DNA of 64,000 nt from the NCBI RefSeq assembly GCF_028291725.1, contig NZ_JAQGNT010000002.1, forward strand, positions 1 through 64,000. Reading direction: 5' to 3'. A model generated the notes under the pieces. The model did not search any database, was not told the origin of the DNA, and saw only the letters and a program-made list of their open reading frames with translations. This document shows, piece after piece, positions 17,012 through 26,493 of this stretch. Made by a program: the position numbers and the translations under genes. The DNA is from Hydrocarboniphaga sp. (GTDB taxonomy: Bacteria; Pseudomonadota; Gammaproteobacteria; Nevskiales; Nevskiaceae). Within the stretch, counting starts at the first letter, position 1. Every line of letters starts with the position of its first letter.

Positions 17012-17055
17012 CGCGAGCGCTCCAGTGGCGACGAATTCCCTAGGGAGCGCTCGCG
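17012..17055. terminator. 12-bp inverted repeat after cas2
   Basis: CGCGAGCGCTCC at 17012-17023 is matched exactly by its reverse complement at 17044-17055. There is no T-run after it, so intrinsic termination is uncertain. It could terminate or punctuate the cas transcript, or be a binding site in the leader for integration or regulation. Confidence 0.4.
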
Positions 17056-17063
17056 GCGCTCTA

Positions 17064-17075
17064 TGCTCTTTAACA
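17064..17075 (+). promoter_or_regulatory. boxA-like antitermination element in the CRISPR leader
   Basis: TGCTCTTTAACA matches the rrn boxA consensus bound by NusB-NusE exactly. It lies 126 bases before the first repeat, on the sense strand of the array. Known biology: boxA elements upstream of CRISPR arrays in some bacteria recruit Nus factors and protect the long untranslated transcript from Rho termination. Function here is inferred from the sequence and position. Confidence 0.65.
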
Positions 17076-17200
17076 ATAGATACTTAGCTATCCGCTCCAT
17101 TGCCTTTGCTCCTTGCGTGAATGTCCAGGCTCCCTCAAAATCGCCAGCGCTCGCATTCTTGGCTTTTAAAGCTGTCAGTTCAGGGGCTTGGGATGGGACT

Positions 17201-19243
17201 GTTTTCTGCGGCAGGAATGCCGCGGCCTCATTGAAGCTTCTTGGCCAAACTTCGCGATCCAGGCATCGCGCAGTTTTCTGCGGCAGGAATGCCGCGGCCT
17301 CATTGAAGCAGGGGATCGCGAAGGCGAAGGCGATCGACGGCAGCATGTTTTCTGCGGCAGGAATGCCGCGGCCTCATTGAAGCAAGCTCGGCGCGTATGT
17401 TGTTGACATCCGTCTTGCTCGTTTTCTGCGGCAGGAATGCCGCGGCCTCATTGAAGCCGAGACGCGATTCAAGCTGTCCACCGGATTCAGCGTTGTTTTC
17501 TGCGGCAGGAATGCCGCGGCCTCATTGAAGCGTGAAATGTCATCGCTCTTGCTCCCTTGTCCATGTAGTTTTCTGCGGCAGGAATGCCGCGGCCTCATTG
17601 AAGCCGGGATCTGCTGCGCCTTCAAGCCGGCGGCCCAATAGTTTTCTGCGGCAGGAATGCCGCGGCCTCATTGAAGCAACCTCATCAAGCGTTCTTTCGG
17701 TTTTTCCCTGCTGTCGTTTTCTGCGGCAGGAATGCCGCGGCCTCATTGAAGCACACAGGATATCGAGACGATTCTGGCGCGCGGCGTGCTGTTTTCTGCG
17801 GCAGGAATGCCGCGGCCTCATTGAAGCGCTCAACAGAAACATACGAAGAGTTCGAGCAACGCGTTTTCTGCGGCAGGAATGCCGCGGCCTCATTGAAGCG
17901 AGGGCTCCTCCTGAGTGGGTCAAGCCTGGCACGCTGCGTTTTCTGCGGCAGGAATGCCGCGGCCTCATTGAAGCGATGGCAATCTCCGTTATCGGAAGCC
18001 CGCTCCATACATGTTTTCTGCGGCAGGAATGCCGCGGCCTCATTGAAGCACCCGCTGAGCCTGCGCGCCGGCGCATTGCTTGCCGGCGGTTTTCTGCGGC
18101 AGGAATGCCGCGGCCTCATTGAAGCCAGCAAACTCGGGATGGGGTATAGGGTCGCGACGATGTTTTCTGCGGCAGGAATGCCGCGGCCTCATTGAAGCGC
18201 AGGATGGCTCCTAACACAATCTTTCTATAGAAAGCGTTTTCTGCGGCAGGAATGCCGCGGCCTCATTGAAGCAGCAAAACCTTCGTCCACTTCGGCGCTA
18301 GGCTCATTGTTTTCTGCGGCAGGAATGCCGCGGCCTCATTGAAGCTGAGTGATAGGCGCAAGGCGGATCACAGAGCACCTCGTTTTCTGCGGCAGGAATG
18401 CCGCGGCCTCATTGAAGCGGACTCAGCAGCTGATTGATGCTTTCGGCTTAAGGCTGTTTTCTGCGGCAGGAATGCCGCGGCCTCATTGAAGCGGCTTGCA
18501 CAAGCCCGTCGCGTGGAACCGGACCAGCCGTTTTCTGCGGCAGGAATGCCGCGGCCTCATTGAAGCTCCACACACCGCAGATGCGGCAGCCAGTAGCGCG
18601 GACCGTTTTCTGCGGCAGGAATGCCGCGGCCTCATTGAAGCGAGGCCGGCGCGGTCGTAGTTCTTGGGCGCCGGCCGCTGGTCGTTTTCTGCGGCAGGAA
18701 TGCCGCGGCCTCATTGAAGCGGCCCGACGTGATAGATCAGTCGTGGTGGCGATGAGTGTTTTCTGCGGCAGGAATGCCGCGGCCTCATTGAAGCCAGACC
18801 ATCAAATAGGTGGCACCGTCGAAGGCGTCATCTGGTTTTCTGCGGCAGGAATGCCGCGGCCTCATTGAAGCGGTGACGCGCGCCTGGAACGCGCCATCCG
18901 ACATCCCCGTTTTCTGCGGCAGGAATGCCGCGGCCTCATTGAAGCGGAGCGCGGCCGAACTCTTCGACGCTCGCGCTTATCTCGTTTTCTGCGGCAGGAA
19001 TGCCGCGGCCTCATTGAAGCGCTTGGAACGCATCAGCTGCCGCCCTTCACATCTGGGGTTTTCTGCGGCAGGAATGCCGCGGCCTCATTGAAGCTCCGTC
19101 CTTGTCTTTCGTTCCATTGTCCACCATGACAAGGTTTTCTGCGGCAGGAATGCCGCGGCCTCATTGAAGCGTCCACACATTCGGGTTGAACAGCGACAGC
19201 GTCTCGGTTTTCTGCGGCAGGAATGCCGCAGCCTCATTGAATC
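17201..19243 (+). CRISPR. CRISPR array, 28 repeats and 27 spacers, type I-G
   Basis: The repeat is 37 nt, starting GTTTTCTGCGGCAGG and ending GCGGCCTCATTGAAGC, with an internal stem GCGGCA-GGAA-TGCCGC. By direct reading, copies start at 17201, 17273, 17347 and so on at 72-79 nt periods, giving spacers of 35-42 nt. The first 27 copies appear identical. The last (19207-19243) has a G to A change in the stem region and ends AATC instead of AAGC, marking the leader-distal end. The 3' ATTGAAGC tag is typical of type I crRNA 5' handles. The open frames across it are translation of the repeat, not genes. Confidence 0.98.
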
Positions 19244-19291
19244 GGCGATCAGGGTCGGCCGCGAATGGCGCTTACCTAGCATGAAACATTC

Positions 19292-19369
19292 GTAGGTCGG
19301 CAATCCTTTGCCGACGGCGGCAGCCGATGCGCAAACACCAGGCATGTCGGCAAAGGATTGCCGACCTAC
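19292..19369. repeat. Family A palindromic element (GTAGGTCGGCAAT type)
   Basis: Two 24-base arms, starting GTAGGTCGGCAATCC and ending GGATTGCCGACCTAC, are perfect reverse complements around a 30-base loop. The same arms recur at 33075, 37028, 39652 and 57129, with a single arm at 46650. This is a dispersed REP/REPIN-like family. Confidence 0.85.
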
Positions 19370-19430
19370 AATTCGACTCAGCTTTCGTTTCATCATCGGG
19401 GGCGGCGAAAGCGACATGTCCGCCGTGCGT

Positions 19431-19517
19431 CGTCATCTCCGCGAATGCGGGGATCCAGAATCGCCTGACGTTGGCTGCTCGCTCGCCCCCTGGATTCCCG
19501 CCTTCGCGGGAATGACG
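19431..19517. repeat. Palindromic element of the CGTCATTCCCGCGAA type
   Basis: CGTCATCTCCGCGAATGCGGG at the left is mirrored by CCGCCTTCGCGGGAATGACG at the right. This is a widespread short inverted-repeat type in proteobacteria. It occurs once in the window. Confidence 0.7.
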
Positions 19518-19636
19518 AAGCAGGCTGTAGCGCTTAAGCACCTGCCATTCGCATCTACTTCGGAGACGGCCATGCTCTTGATCGGATTTGCGTCAAAACT
19601 TCTGGCGAAGCTTAACCAGAACTACCTGCCGAACGA

Positions 19637-20836
19637 TCAGCGCAGGTAATCGAACAGGCTCAGGCTCTGGATCTTCAGATAGCTCTGCTGCGCCGCCTGT
19701 AGCGTGGTCGTGGTCTGCGACAGCTGCGCGGCAGCCGAGGTGTAGTCGATCTCGCGCAGCCCGGACAGCGTCTCCTGCAGCTGCACCGAGCGCGCGTCGA
19801 GTTGCGCGCCGGCGTCGTCGAGTGCATTCAAACGCGCACCGACACCGCCGCGCACGTCGGTGATGTGGTCGATCGCCGTGTCCAGCGACTGCAGCGTGTT
19901 GTACATCGTGGTCTGGTCGCGGGATGTCTGCGCTGGCGTACGCCCGGAGCCCGAGACCACGTCGATCATGTTCTGCACCGTGGTGAACACGTCCTGCTGC
20001 TGGCTCGGCGCGATCGTGAACGTGTCGCCGTCGGACGGCGCGCCGTTGAGCGTGATCGACGCACCGCGCAGCGAAATTGCCTCGTTCGCAGTGTAGACGC
20101 CACTGGACACCAGGTTGCCGGCGGCGTCGAGCACGCTGTAATTGCCGGCGCTGAAGCCGATGCTGTAGGTGCCGCCGTCCCACAGGCTGGAGTCGCTGAA
20201 ACCCAGGTTCTGCACGATCGTCGAGCCCTGGTTGCCGCTGCCTGCGGAGACCGCGATCTGGCCGTTGCCGGAGCCTATGCTCATGAACACGTCATTGCCG
20301 GCATCGCTCATCGAGATGTCGCGATTGGAGCCGATCGCCAGTTGCGACACCATCGTGTCGCCCTGATAAATGAAGCTGCTTCCGATCTTGTCGAACGGCC
20401 GCGATTGCGTGCGGCTGCCAGAGAAGATATAGCCGCCCTGCCCGTCCCGCGCATTGGCCTGGGACATCAACTGGCTGAGGCGCTCGGTCATTTCCTGCGC
20501 GATCGATTTGCGGTCGCTGTCGGTGGCGGTGCCGCTGTTGGCCATCACTGCGAGTTCGCGGATCCGCGACAGCGCGTCGGTGGCGCCGGACAGCGCCCCC
20601 TCTTCCAGATTCAGGCGGTCCTGGGCGCTGCCGATGTTGCTCGTCCACTGCGCCGCATCGGCCAGCGCCTTGTCGACGTTGAGCGCGCGCGCCGCCGCCA
20701 CCGGGTCTTCGCCGGCGCGGGTATAGCGCATGTTGGTGGCCATCTGCGACTGCAGCTTGGCCAGCGCCTGGCTCTGCGCCTGCATCGATGCAACGCCCTG
20801 CTGGAACAGTCCTGCCGTGGTGACTCGCAAGCTCAT
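19637..20836 (-). CDS. flgL: FlgL, hook-filament junction protein HAP3
   Basis: 399 aa. It begins MSLRVTTAGLFQQGVASMQAQSQALAKLQSQMATNMR, the flagellin-like D0/D1 heptad region. LSRIRELAVMANSGTATDSDRKSIAQEM and a GYIFSGS motif follow, and it ends with the paired C-terminal D0 helix (LSQTTTTLQAAQQSYLKIQSLSLFDYL). FlgL joins the hook to the filament on the FlgK ring and is exported by the flagellar type III system. It is the last gene of the operon, 50 bases after flgK, and its 3' end faces the CRISPR island. Confidence 0.95.
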   Translation of the reverse strand: MSLRVTTAGLFQQGVASMQAQSQALAKLQSQMATNMRYTRAGEDPVAAARALNVDKALADAAQWTSNIGSAQDRLNLEEGALSGATDALSRIRELAVMANSGTATDSDRKSIAQEMTERLSQLMSQANARDGQGGYIFSGSRTQSRPFDKIGSSFIYQGDTMVSQLAIGSNRDISMSDAGNDVFMSIGSGNGQIAVSAGSGNQGSTIVQNLGFSDSSLWDGGTYSIGFSAGNYSVLDAAGNLVSSGVYTANEAISLRGASITLNGAPSDGDTFTIAPSQQQDVFTTVQNMIDVVSGSGRTPAQTSRDQTTMYNTLQSLDTAIDHITDVRGGVGARLNALDDAGAQLDARSVQLQETLSGLREIDYTSAAAQLSQTTTTLQAAQQSYLKIQSLSLFDYLR

Positions 20837-20885
20837 AGCCGCTCTCCGCTGGTATTTCTGCTACTGCGCCCTGATCAGCTGTGCA

Positions 20886-22772
20886 TCAGCCGCGCACGGC
20901 CGACAGCAAGGAATCGAACAAGGTGTTGGCTGCCGACACGATCTGCGCGGCGGCCTGGTAAGCCTGCTGGAAGCGAATCAGGTCGGCCGCCTCCTCGTCC
21001 AGATTCACACCGGACACCGAATCGCGTTCGGCCTGGGTCTGCGTGCTCAGCGAGGTCTGCGCATCGAGCTGGGTGCTCGCCTGCGAAGCCTGGCTGCCGA
21101 CCGCGGACACCAGCGCGCTGTTGGCCGCTGCCAGGGTGTTGCGGCCGCCGGACAACAGGCCCTGGTTGGCGACCGCGGCCAGCGCCAGCGCATTGCTGTT
21201 GTCGCCGGAGGCACCGTCATTGCGGCTCAGCGTGAAGCTGTCGCCGCTCGCCGGGATGCCGCCGAGCTTCGCGCTCCAGCCGTTGACCGCGATCGCGCCG
21301 TCGCTGGCTAGCGTGTAGCTGCCGCTGCCGTTGATCGTGTAGGTGCTGGCCGAAGTGAAGGCGATGGTCGTCGTCTGCAGCAGGTTCGGGTTGCCGGCAT
21401 CGAGCACTTCAGGCGCGCCGATGCTGGACAGGCCGCTGTTGCCGGTACCGGCGCTGGTGCGCAGCGGGCTCGCCGCGGCAAGGCGCGCCGGATCGCTGAT
21501 CGCCAGCTTGAACTGGCCGGCGGCATTGCGTGTCGGCTGCACCAGAAACTGGTCGCCGGCCTGCGCCGATCCGCCGAGCACCAGCTTCACACCATTGGCC
21601 ACCAGTGGATCGGCCGCGGTGCCGCTGCCGCTCAGCGCGACCGGCGCGCCGGTGCCGGCGTCGCTCATCTTCCAGCTCGCGCCGTCGTAGCTGAGCGTGT
21701 AGTCCTGCGAGGTCAGCGCGCCGATATCGCCGATGCTGGCGCTGAGGGTTGCGGTGCCGGTGTTGGTGCGCGCCGGCGTCGTCGTCCCGGTCGGCACCGT
21801 GAATAGCGCGCCGCCCATCTCGCCGTATTGATCCATGCCCTCGGCATGCTGCGCGTTGATCGCGCTCGACAGCGCGGAGGCGATGGTGCCGAGCTGGTTC
21901 ATCGCCGGCTCCAGCACTTCGCGGCGAAAATCGAGCAGGCCGCCGAGCGTGCCGCCGGAAACCTGCTGCGTCACCGTCACCGGTGCGCCGCCGCCGTTGA
22001 GCACCAGCGCACGCGGCCGGCCGTAGGCGTCGGCGACGACGTCGAGCGTGGCGGCGCGCGTACCCAGCACCAGTGCCTGGCCGCTGCCGAGCGTGACGTT
22101 GACCGAGCCGTCGTCGGTGGTGGTGGTGCTGATCCCGACCTGGGTCGCCAACGAGCGCAGCGCGATATCACGCTGGTCCATCAGCTCGTTCGGCAGCTCG
22201 CCGGCATTGGCCGCGGTCGCCTGCGCGATTCGCTCGTTGAGCGTCGCGACCTGTTTGGCGAGCAGGTTGACCTGGCTGGTGGTATCGGCGAGCCGCGCAT
22301 CCACATCGCCGTCGGCCGCGTTGAAGTTGTTCTGCAGATCGTTGAAGCGCGAACTCAGCGCCGCGGCGCCGCTGAGCACGACCTGGCGCGTCGCCGACGA
22401 AGACGCACTCGAGCCCAGGCTGTTGACCGAATCGAAGAAGCCCTGCATCGAGCTGGACAGGCCGGTGTTGGTGCCTGACAGCCAGCTGTCGACGCTCGTC
22501 GCCTGCGCAGAAAAGGTGCTGATGCGCGCCAGGCTGCTGTCCTGGCTGACCATCCGGCTGAACACGAACTGGTCGCTCAAGCGCTGGATCGATCGCACCG
22601 AAACACCGTCGCCGTTGGCGACCGCGCCGCCCGACAGGCTGCGCGCCGCGAGGTCGATGCGCTGGCGGCTGTAGCCCGCGGTGTTGGCGTTGGCGATGTT
22701 CTGGCCGACCACGTTCAGCGCGGACCGATACGCGAGTAGCGCGCTGCTGCCGATGCCGAGTAGGTCTGACAT
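20886..22772 (-). CDS. flgK: FlgK, hook-filament junction protein HAP1
   Basis: 628 aa. The N-terminus has the rod/hook signature (LLGIGSSALLAYRSALNVVGQNIANANTAGYSRQRIDL). The C-terminus repeats the helical D0 pattern (SGVNLDEEAADLIRFQQAYQAAAQIVSAANTLFDSLLSAVRG). The middle is Ser/Thr/Gly-rich beta domain, giving the normal FlgK length. It forms the first ring between hook and filament. It starts 10 bases after flgJ within the same operon. Confidence 0.96.
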   Translation of the reverse strand: MSDLLGIGSSALLAYRSALNVVGQNIANANTAGYSRQRIDLAARSLSGGAVANGDGVSVRSIQRLSDQFVFSRMVSQDSSLARISTFSAQATSVDSWLSGTNTGLSSSMQGFFDSVNSLGSSASSSATRQVVLSGAAALSSRFNDLQNNFNAADGDVDARLADTTSQVNLLAKQVATLNERIAQATAANAGELPNELMDQRDIALRSLATQVGISTTTTDDGSVNVTLGSGQALVLGTRAATLDVVADAYGRPRALVLNGGGAPVTVTQQVSGGTLGGLLDFRREVLEPAMNQLGTIASALSSAINAQHAEGMDQYGEMGGALFTVPTGTTTPARTNTGTATLSASIGDIGALTSQDYTLSYDGASWKMSDAGTGAPVALSGSGTAADPLVANGVKLVLGGSAQAGDQFLVQPTRNAAGQFKLAISDPARLAAASPLRTSAGTGNSGLSSIGAPEVLDAGNPNLLQTTTIAFTSASTYTINGSGSYTLASDGAIAVNGWSAKLGGIPASGDSFTLSRNDGASGDNSNALALAAVANQGLLSGGRNTLAAANSALVSAVGSQASQASTQLDAQTSLSTQTQAERDSVSGVNLDEEAADLIRFQQAYQAAAQIVSAANTLFDSLLSAVRG

Positions 22773-22782
22773 GTGCGGTTTC

Positions 22783-23703
22783 CTAGACGCTGTAGCGAGC
22801 GCGCGCCGACGACAGCGCAGCGCTCATGTTGGAGCCATTGGCGACGTCGACGATCTTGCCGGCGTAGCCCGGGTCGGTTGCATATCCGGCCTTCTGCAAG
22901 CCCTGTGCGAAGCCCTGCACGGTGTCGGCGCGCAGCGCCTGCAGATAGCGCGGGTTGTCCTTCAGGAAGCTGACGTAGTCGTCGAAAGAATCCGCCAGCG
23001 AGTCATAGGAGCGGAACGCGGCCTGCTCGCTGCCGAAGCTGCCGCGGCGGTATTCCTGGGTCGAGGTCTGCACGCTGTCACCGCTCCAGCTCTTGTTCGC
23101 CTTGATGCCAAACAGGTTGTAGCTGGCGCTGCCATCGCTATCGCGGGACATGTGTTTGCCCCAGCCGGTTTCGAGCGCGGCCTGCGCCATGATCGCGCGC
23201 GCCGGTACGCCCAGCGCCTGCGCCGCTTTCTCGGCGTGCGGGCGGATCTTGTCGATGAAATCCTGCGCGTCGACCGGCGGCCAGTCGGCGGTCGACGCCG
23301 CCTGTGGGTCGGGCTTCAGCCCGACGCTTTGAACGGGAGGAGGCGTCGGGCTGAAGTCCGATCCAACCGGCTCTGCCGTCGCCACCGCCGACCGCGCCTG
23401 CGTCAGCTGCTGCACCAGCAGATCGGCGAGCCCCATGCCCTTGCCGCTGGACAGGCTCAGCGACAGCTGCTGGTCGTACATGCCCTGGTAGAAGTCGCCC
23501 TGCTCGCCCATCGTCGAATCGCCCGGCAGCGCATCGCGCATGCTCTTGAGCATCATCTGCGTGAACAGCGCCTCGAACTGCTGGGCGCTTTTTTTCAGCG
23601 CCGTGCTGTCGTCCGCGCGCACCGAGGCACGCAGACTCTGCAGCTGGCCGAGATCAAGTGCGTTGAGCTGTGGCGCGGAGCTGATCATGGAGACCCCAAC
23701 CAC
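22783..23703 (-). CDS. flgJ: FlgJ, rod cap with peptidoglycan hydrolase domain
   Basis: 306 aa in two domains. Residues about 1-95 are the rod-cap part (FEALFTQMMLKSMRDALPG...DFYQGMYDQQLSLSLS). Residues about 145-306 are the glucosaminidase (FIDKIRPHAEKAAQALGVPARAIMAQAALETGWGKH, the Glu being the catalytic candidate). It caps the growing rod and digests murein locally. The linker between domains is encoded by an in-frame REP-like palindrome (23309-23361). The gap to flgI holds a family B repeat. Confidence 0.95.
   Translation of the reverse strand: MVGVSMISSAPQLNALDLGQLQSLRASVRADDSTALKKSAQQFEALFTQMMLKSMRDALPGDSTMGEQGDFYQGMYDQQLSLSLSSGKGMGLADLLVQQLTQARSAVATAEPVGSDFSPTPPPVQSVGLKPDPQAASTADWPPVDAQDFIDKIRPHAEKAAQALGVPARAIMAQAALETGWGKHMSRDSDGSASYNLFGIKANKSWSGDSVQTSTQEYRRGSFGSEQAAFRSYDSLADSFDDYVSFLKDNPRYLQALRADTVQGFAQGLQKAGYATDPGYAGKIVDVANGSNMSAALSSARARYSV
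23309..23361. repeat. REP-like palindrome inside the flgJ reading frame
   Basis: The arm from 23309 to 23327 (TCGGGCTTCAGCCCGACGC) is mirrored at 23343-23361 with one mismatch, around a 15-base loop. It is read through as the VQSVGLKPDP linker between the FlgJ rod-cap and hydrolase domains without disturbing the frame. Confidence 0.7.
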
Positions 23704-23710
23704 GGCCCGT

Positions 23711-23777
23711 GTAGGAGCGGGTCATACCCGCGACTGTGCCGTTCAGGGCCTGAGTCGCGGGTATGACCCGCTCCTAC
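23711..23777. repeat. Family B palindromic element between flgJ and flgI
   Basis: GTAGGAGCGGGTCATACCC is mirrored by GGGTATGACCCGCTCCTAC around the CGCGACTGTGCC centre. A near-identical copy is at 36958-37023 and a variant at 32018-32083. It fills most of the 106-base gap inside the flagellar operon, so it is presumably transcribed. Confidence 0.85.
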
Positions 23778-23809
23778 AGGTGCAGCTCGTGTTCGGATGC
23801 TGTTGTCCA

Positions 23810-24916
23810 CTAGATCACCACCAGCTCGGCGCGCAGCGCGCCGGCCTGTTTCAGCGCTTCCAGAATCGCGACCAAATCACCCGGCGATGCGCCGATCTGG
23901 TTGACCGCGCGGACGATCTCGTCGAGATCCACGCCGGCCGGGAACTTGAACATCTGCCCGCCGCTCTGCGTGACTTCGATCGACGACTGCGGCACGACCG
24001 CGGTTTCGCCTTTCGAGAACGGCAGTGGCTGGCTGACTTGCGGACGCTCGGTGATCGTCACCGACAGGCTGCCGTGGGCGACCGCGGCCGGCATCACCTC
24101 GACCTTGCTGCTGATGACGACGGTGCCGGTGCGCGAGTTGATGATCACGCGCGCCGGTGCTTCACCCGGCGTCACGTCGATACTCTCCAGCTCGGCCATG
24201 AACATCACGCGCTGATTGCTGTCCTGCGGCGCCTGCACTGCGACGGTGACCGAATCGATCGCGCGGGCGACTTGCGATTTCAGCGCCGCATTGATGCCCT
24301 GGGCCAGACGCGTCGCGGTGGTGAAATCGGCGGTGTGAAGGTTCAGCAGCAGATCGCCGCCGGCGTCGAAGGCGCTGGGCACCGAGCGCTCGACCGATGC
24401 GCCGCCCGGGATGCGGCCGGCGCTCGGGATGTTGACCGTCACACGCGAACCGTCCTTGCCGGACACGCCAAGCCCACCGACGATGACGTTGCCCTGCGCG
24501 ATCGCATAGATCTGCCCGTCGGCTCCTTTCAGCGGCGCCATCAGCAGCGAGCCGCCGCGCAGCGAACCGGAGTTGCCGATCGAGGCGACGGTGATGTCGA
24601 TCATCTGGCCGGGCTTGGCGAACGGCGGCAGCTCGGCGTGGATGGCGACGGCGGCGACATTCTTCAGCTGCGGATTGACATTGGCCGGTACGGTGACGCC
24701 GAGCTGCGCGAGCATACTCTTCAGGCTCTGCACCGTGAACGGCGCCTGCGTGGTCTGGTCGCCGCTGCCGTCGAGCCCGACGACCAGGCCATAACCGACC
24801 AACGCATTGGTACGCACACCCTGCACCGACGCCAGATCCTTGACGCGTTCCGCGCGCACAGGTGCTGCGAAGCTCAGCGATATCGCCAGCGCAATGCCGA
24901 TCGAAAAGGTCTTCAT
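23810..24916 (-). CDS. flgI: FlgI, flagellar P-ring protein
   Basis: 368 aa with a Sec signal peptide ([22 protein letters not shown]). The conserved P-ring sequence follows: [32 protein letters not shown] and the C-terminal [40 protein letters not shown]. It polymerises around the rod in the peptidoglycan layer, with FlgA as chaperone. The start overlaps the flgH stop (TGATG). Confidence 0.97.
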   Translation of the reverse strand: MKTFSIGIALAISLSFAAPVRAERVKDLASVQGVRTNALVGYGLVVGLDGSGDQTTQAPFTVQSLKSMLAQLGVTVPANVNPQLKNVAAVAIHAELPPFAKPGQMIDITVASIGNSGSLRGGSLLMAPLKGADGQIYAIAQGNVIVGGLGVSGKDGSRVTVNIPSAGRIPGGASVERSVPSAFDAGGDLLLNLHTADFTTATRLAQGINAALKSQVARAIDSVTVAVQAPQDSNQRVMFMAELESIDVTPGEAPARVIINSRTGTVVISSKVEVMPAAVAHGSLSVTITERPQVSQPLPFSKGETAVVPQSSIEVTQSGGQMFKFPAGVDLDEIVRAVNQIGASPGDLVAILEALKQAGALRAELVVI

Positions 24917-25569
24917 CAGAACGGCATCCAGGGAGAATTGAAGAAGCGCGACACCCAGCCCTGCGAGTTGGAATCCGCAAGCGCGCCACGCCCTGCGTAA
25001 GTCACGCGCGCATTGCCGACACGATCCGAGGAGATCGTATTGCTGGTGCTGATGTCGGCCGAGCGCACGAGTCCTTCGAGCTTGACCACTTCCGATCCCT
25101 GATTGAGCTCCAGCAGTTTCTCGCCGCGTACCAGCAGATTGCCGTTGGCGTAGCGTTGCACGACGGTGACGGTGACGCTGCCCGACAGCGAGTTGCTCTG
25201 GCTGGTGTCGCCCTTGCCGTCGAACGTGCGGTCGCCGGAGAAGCCGACGCCGTAGGTGAGTTTCTTGCCGAAGGCGCTGATGTCGCCCAGGCTGGTGTCC
25301 TGCTTCTTGCTGGTCGAGGTCGCAGCGGATTTCTTCGCCTGCGTGCTCTCCACCAGCACCACGGTCAGCAGGTCGCCGACGTTGCGCGCGCGGTTGTCCT
25401 CGAACAGGCTGATGCTGCCGCCTTCGGCGTAGATCGCGCCGGGCTGTGGCAGCGCCTGCGGCATCGGCGGCACCAGCGCGGCGTCGGCCGGCTTCGGCGA
25501 TGCGCCCGGCATCGCGCAGCCGGCCAGGGAAATCAGCGCGAAAAATGAGAGTAGCGCGCGCGTCTTCAT
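24916..25569 (-). CDS. flgH: FlgH, flagellar L-ring lipoprotein
   Basis: 217 aa. The signal peptide ends in a lipobox (ISLAGC, Cys about residue 18). [32 protein letters not shown], the L-ring core, and a C-terminal [11 protein letters not shown] follow. FlgH forms the outer-membrane bushing of the flagellum. It sits directly between flgG and flgI, with touching ends on both sides. Confidence 0.97.
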   Translation of the reverse strand: MKTRALLSFFALISLAGCAMPGASPKPADAALVPPMPQALPQPGAIYAEGGSISLFEDNRARNVGDLLTVVLVESTQAKKSAATSTSKKQDTSLGDISAFGKKLTYGVGFSGDRTFDGKGDTSQSNSLSGSVTVTVVQRYANGNLLVRGEKLLELNQGSEVVKLEGLVRSADISTSNTISSDRVGNARVTYAGRGALADSNSQGWVSRFFNSPWMPF

Positions 25570-26354
25570 TACAGGTTCTGCGTCAGGAACTGCAGCATCT
25601 GGTCGGTGGTCGAGATCGCTTTCGAATTCATCTCGTAGGCGCGCTGGGTCTCGATCATGTTGACCATCTCCTCGACGACATTGACGTTCGAGGCCTCCAG
25701 CGAACCCTGCACCAGCGCACCCAGGCCGTTGAGGCCCGGTGTGCCGCTCTGCGGCGAACCGCTGGCGGCGGTTTCGCTATAGAGGTTTTCGCCGCGTGCT
25801 TGCAGGCCCGCGGGATTGATGAAGTCGGCGATCGTCAGCGTACCGATCTGCTGCGGCGTGGTCTGCCCGGACAGCGTCACCGAGACGATGCCGTCGCCGG
25901 AAATTGTCATGTTTTGTGCGCCGGTGGGGATCTGCAATCCTGGCTGCACCGCATAGCCCTTGTCGGTGACGATCTGCCCCTGGCTGTCGACCTGGAAGCT
26001 GCCGTCGCGCGTATAGGCGATGGTACCGTCGGGCTGCAGCACCTGGAAGAAGCCGCGGCCGTTGATCGCGACGTCCATCGAGTTATTGGTCAGCGACATG
26101 TTGCCCTGGGTGAACAACTTCTCGGTCGCGCCGATGCGCACACCGGTGCCGAGCGAAAGCCCCGAAGGCGACTGCGTCTGCGTGCTGGTCTGTGCGCCGG
26201 CAGTCTGCACGTTCTGGTAGAGCAGATCCTGAAAATTGGCGCGGCCGCGCTTGAAGCCTGTGGTGTTGACGTTGGCGAGGTTGTTGGACACGACGGCCAT
26301 GCGCGTCTGCTGCGCATCGAGACCGGTCTTGGCGACCCACAGTGCTGAATTCAT
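25569..26354 (-). CDS. flgG: FlgG, distal rod protein
   Basis: 261 aa. It opens [47 protein letters not shown] and closes with [43 protein letters not shown], the complete FlgG pattern at the usual length. It is the distal rod subunit, exported by the flagellar type III system. Unusually, it is separated from flgF by about 2 kb that contains a secreted-protein gene, whereas flgF and flgG are normally adjacent. Confidence 0.97.
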   Translation of the reverse strand: MNSALWVAKTGLDAQQTRMAVVSNNLANVNTTGFKRGRANFQDLLYQNVQTAGAQTSTQTQSPSGLSLGTGVRIGATEKLFTQGNMSLTNNSMDVAINGRGFFQVLQPDGTIAYTRDGSFQVDSQGQIVTDKGYAVQPGLQIPTGAQNMTISGDGIVSVTLSGQTTPQQIGTLTIADFINPAGLQARGENLYSETAASGSPQSGTPGLNGLGALVQGSLEASNVNVVEEMVNMIETQRAYEMNSKAISTTDQMLQFLTQNL

Positions 26355-26493
26355 CGTGTTGCTCCGACGCCGGAGGTTTGGCGTTTGGAGCTTCTATACA
26401 AGCCGTGGGCCAGGGGAATTGTGGGCTTTGGTGTCGGGTTTTCGGCGCGCGAGTTTAGGGGGCTTCGTTCGTGGCTGCTGCTAGCCAGGCGAT

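Larger units (their letters stand above)
16967..17200 (+). promoter_or_regulatory. CRISPR leader
   Basis: There is no gene in these 234 bases between cas2 and the first repeat. They contain an inverted repeat at 17012-17055, a boxA-like element at 17064-17075, and AT-rich DNA (AACAATAGATACTTAGC) that could carry the array promoter. The leader side is assigned here because the first repeats are perfect and the degenerate repeat is at the far end. Confidence 0.7.
19244..19636. other. Intergenic boundary between CRISPR array and flagellar operon
   Basis: About 390 bases without a credible gene. They hold two palindromic elements (19292-19369 and 19431-19517) described separately. This is the junction between the CRISPR island and the 3' end of flgL. 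No att site, tRNA or transposase is visible. Confidence 0.7.

Noticed and set aside
17532-19091. Long open frames across the CRISPR array on both strands
   Set aside because: They are translations of the 37-nt repeat, giving the same peptide at every repeat; spacers between them are unrelated.
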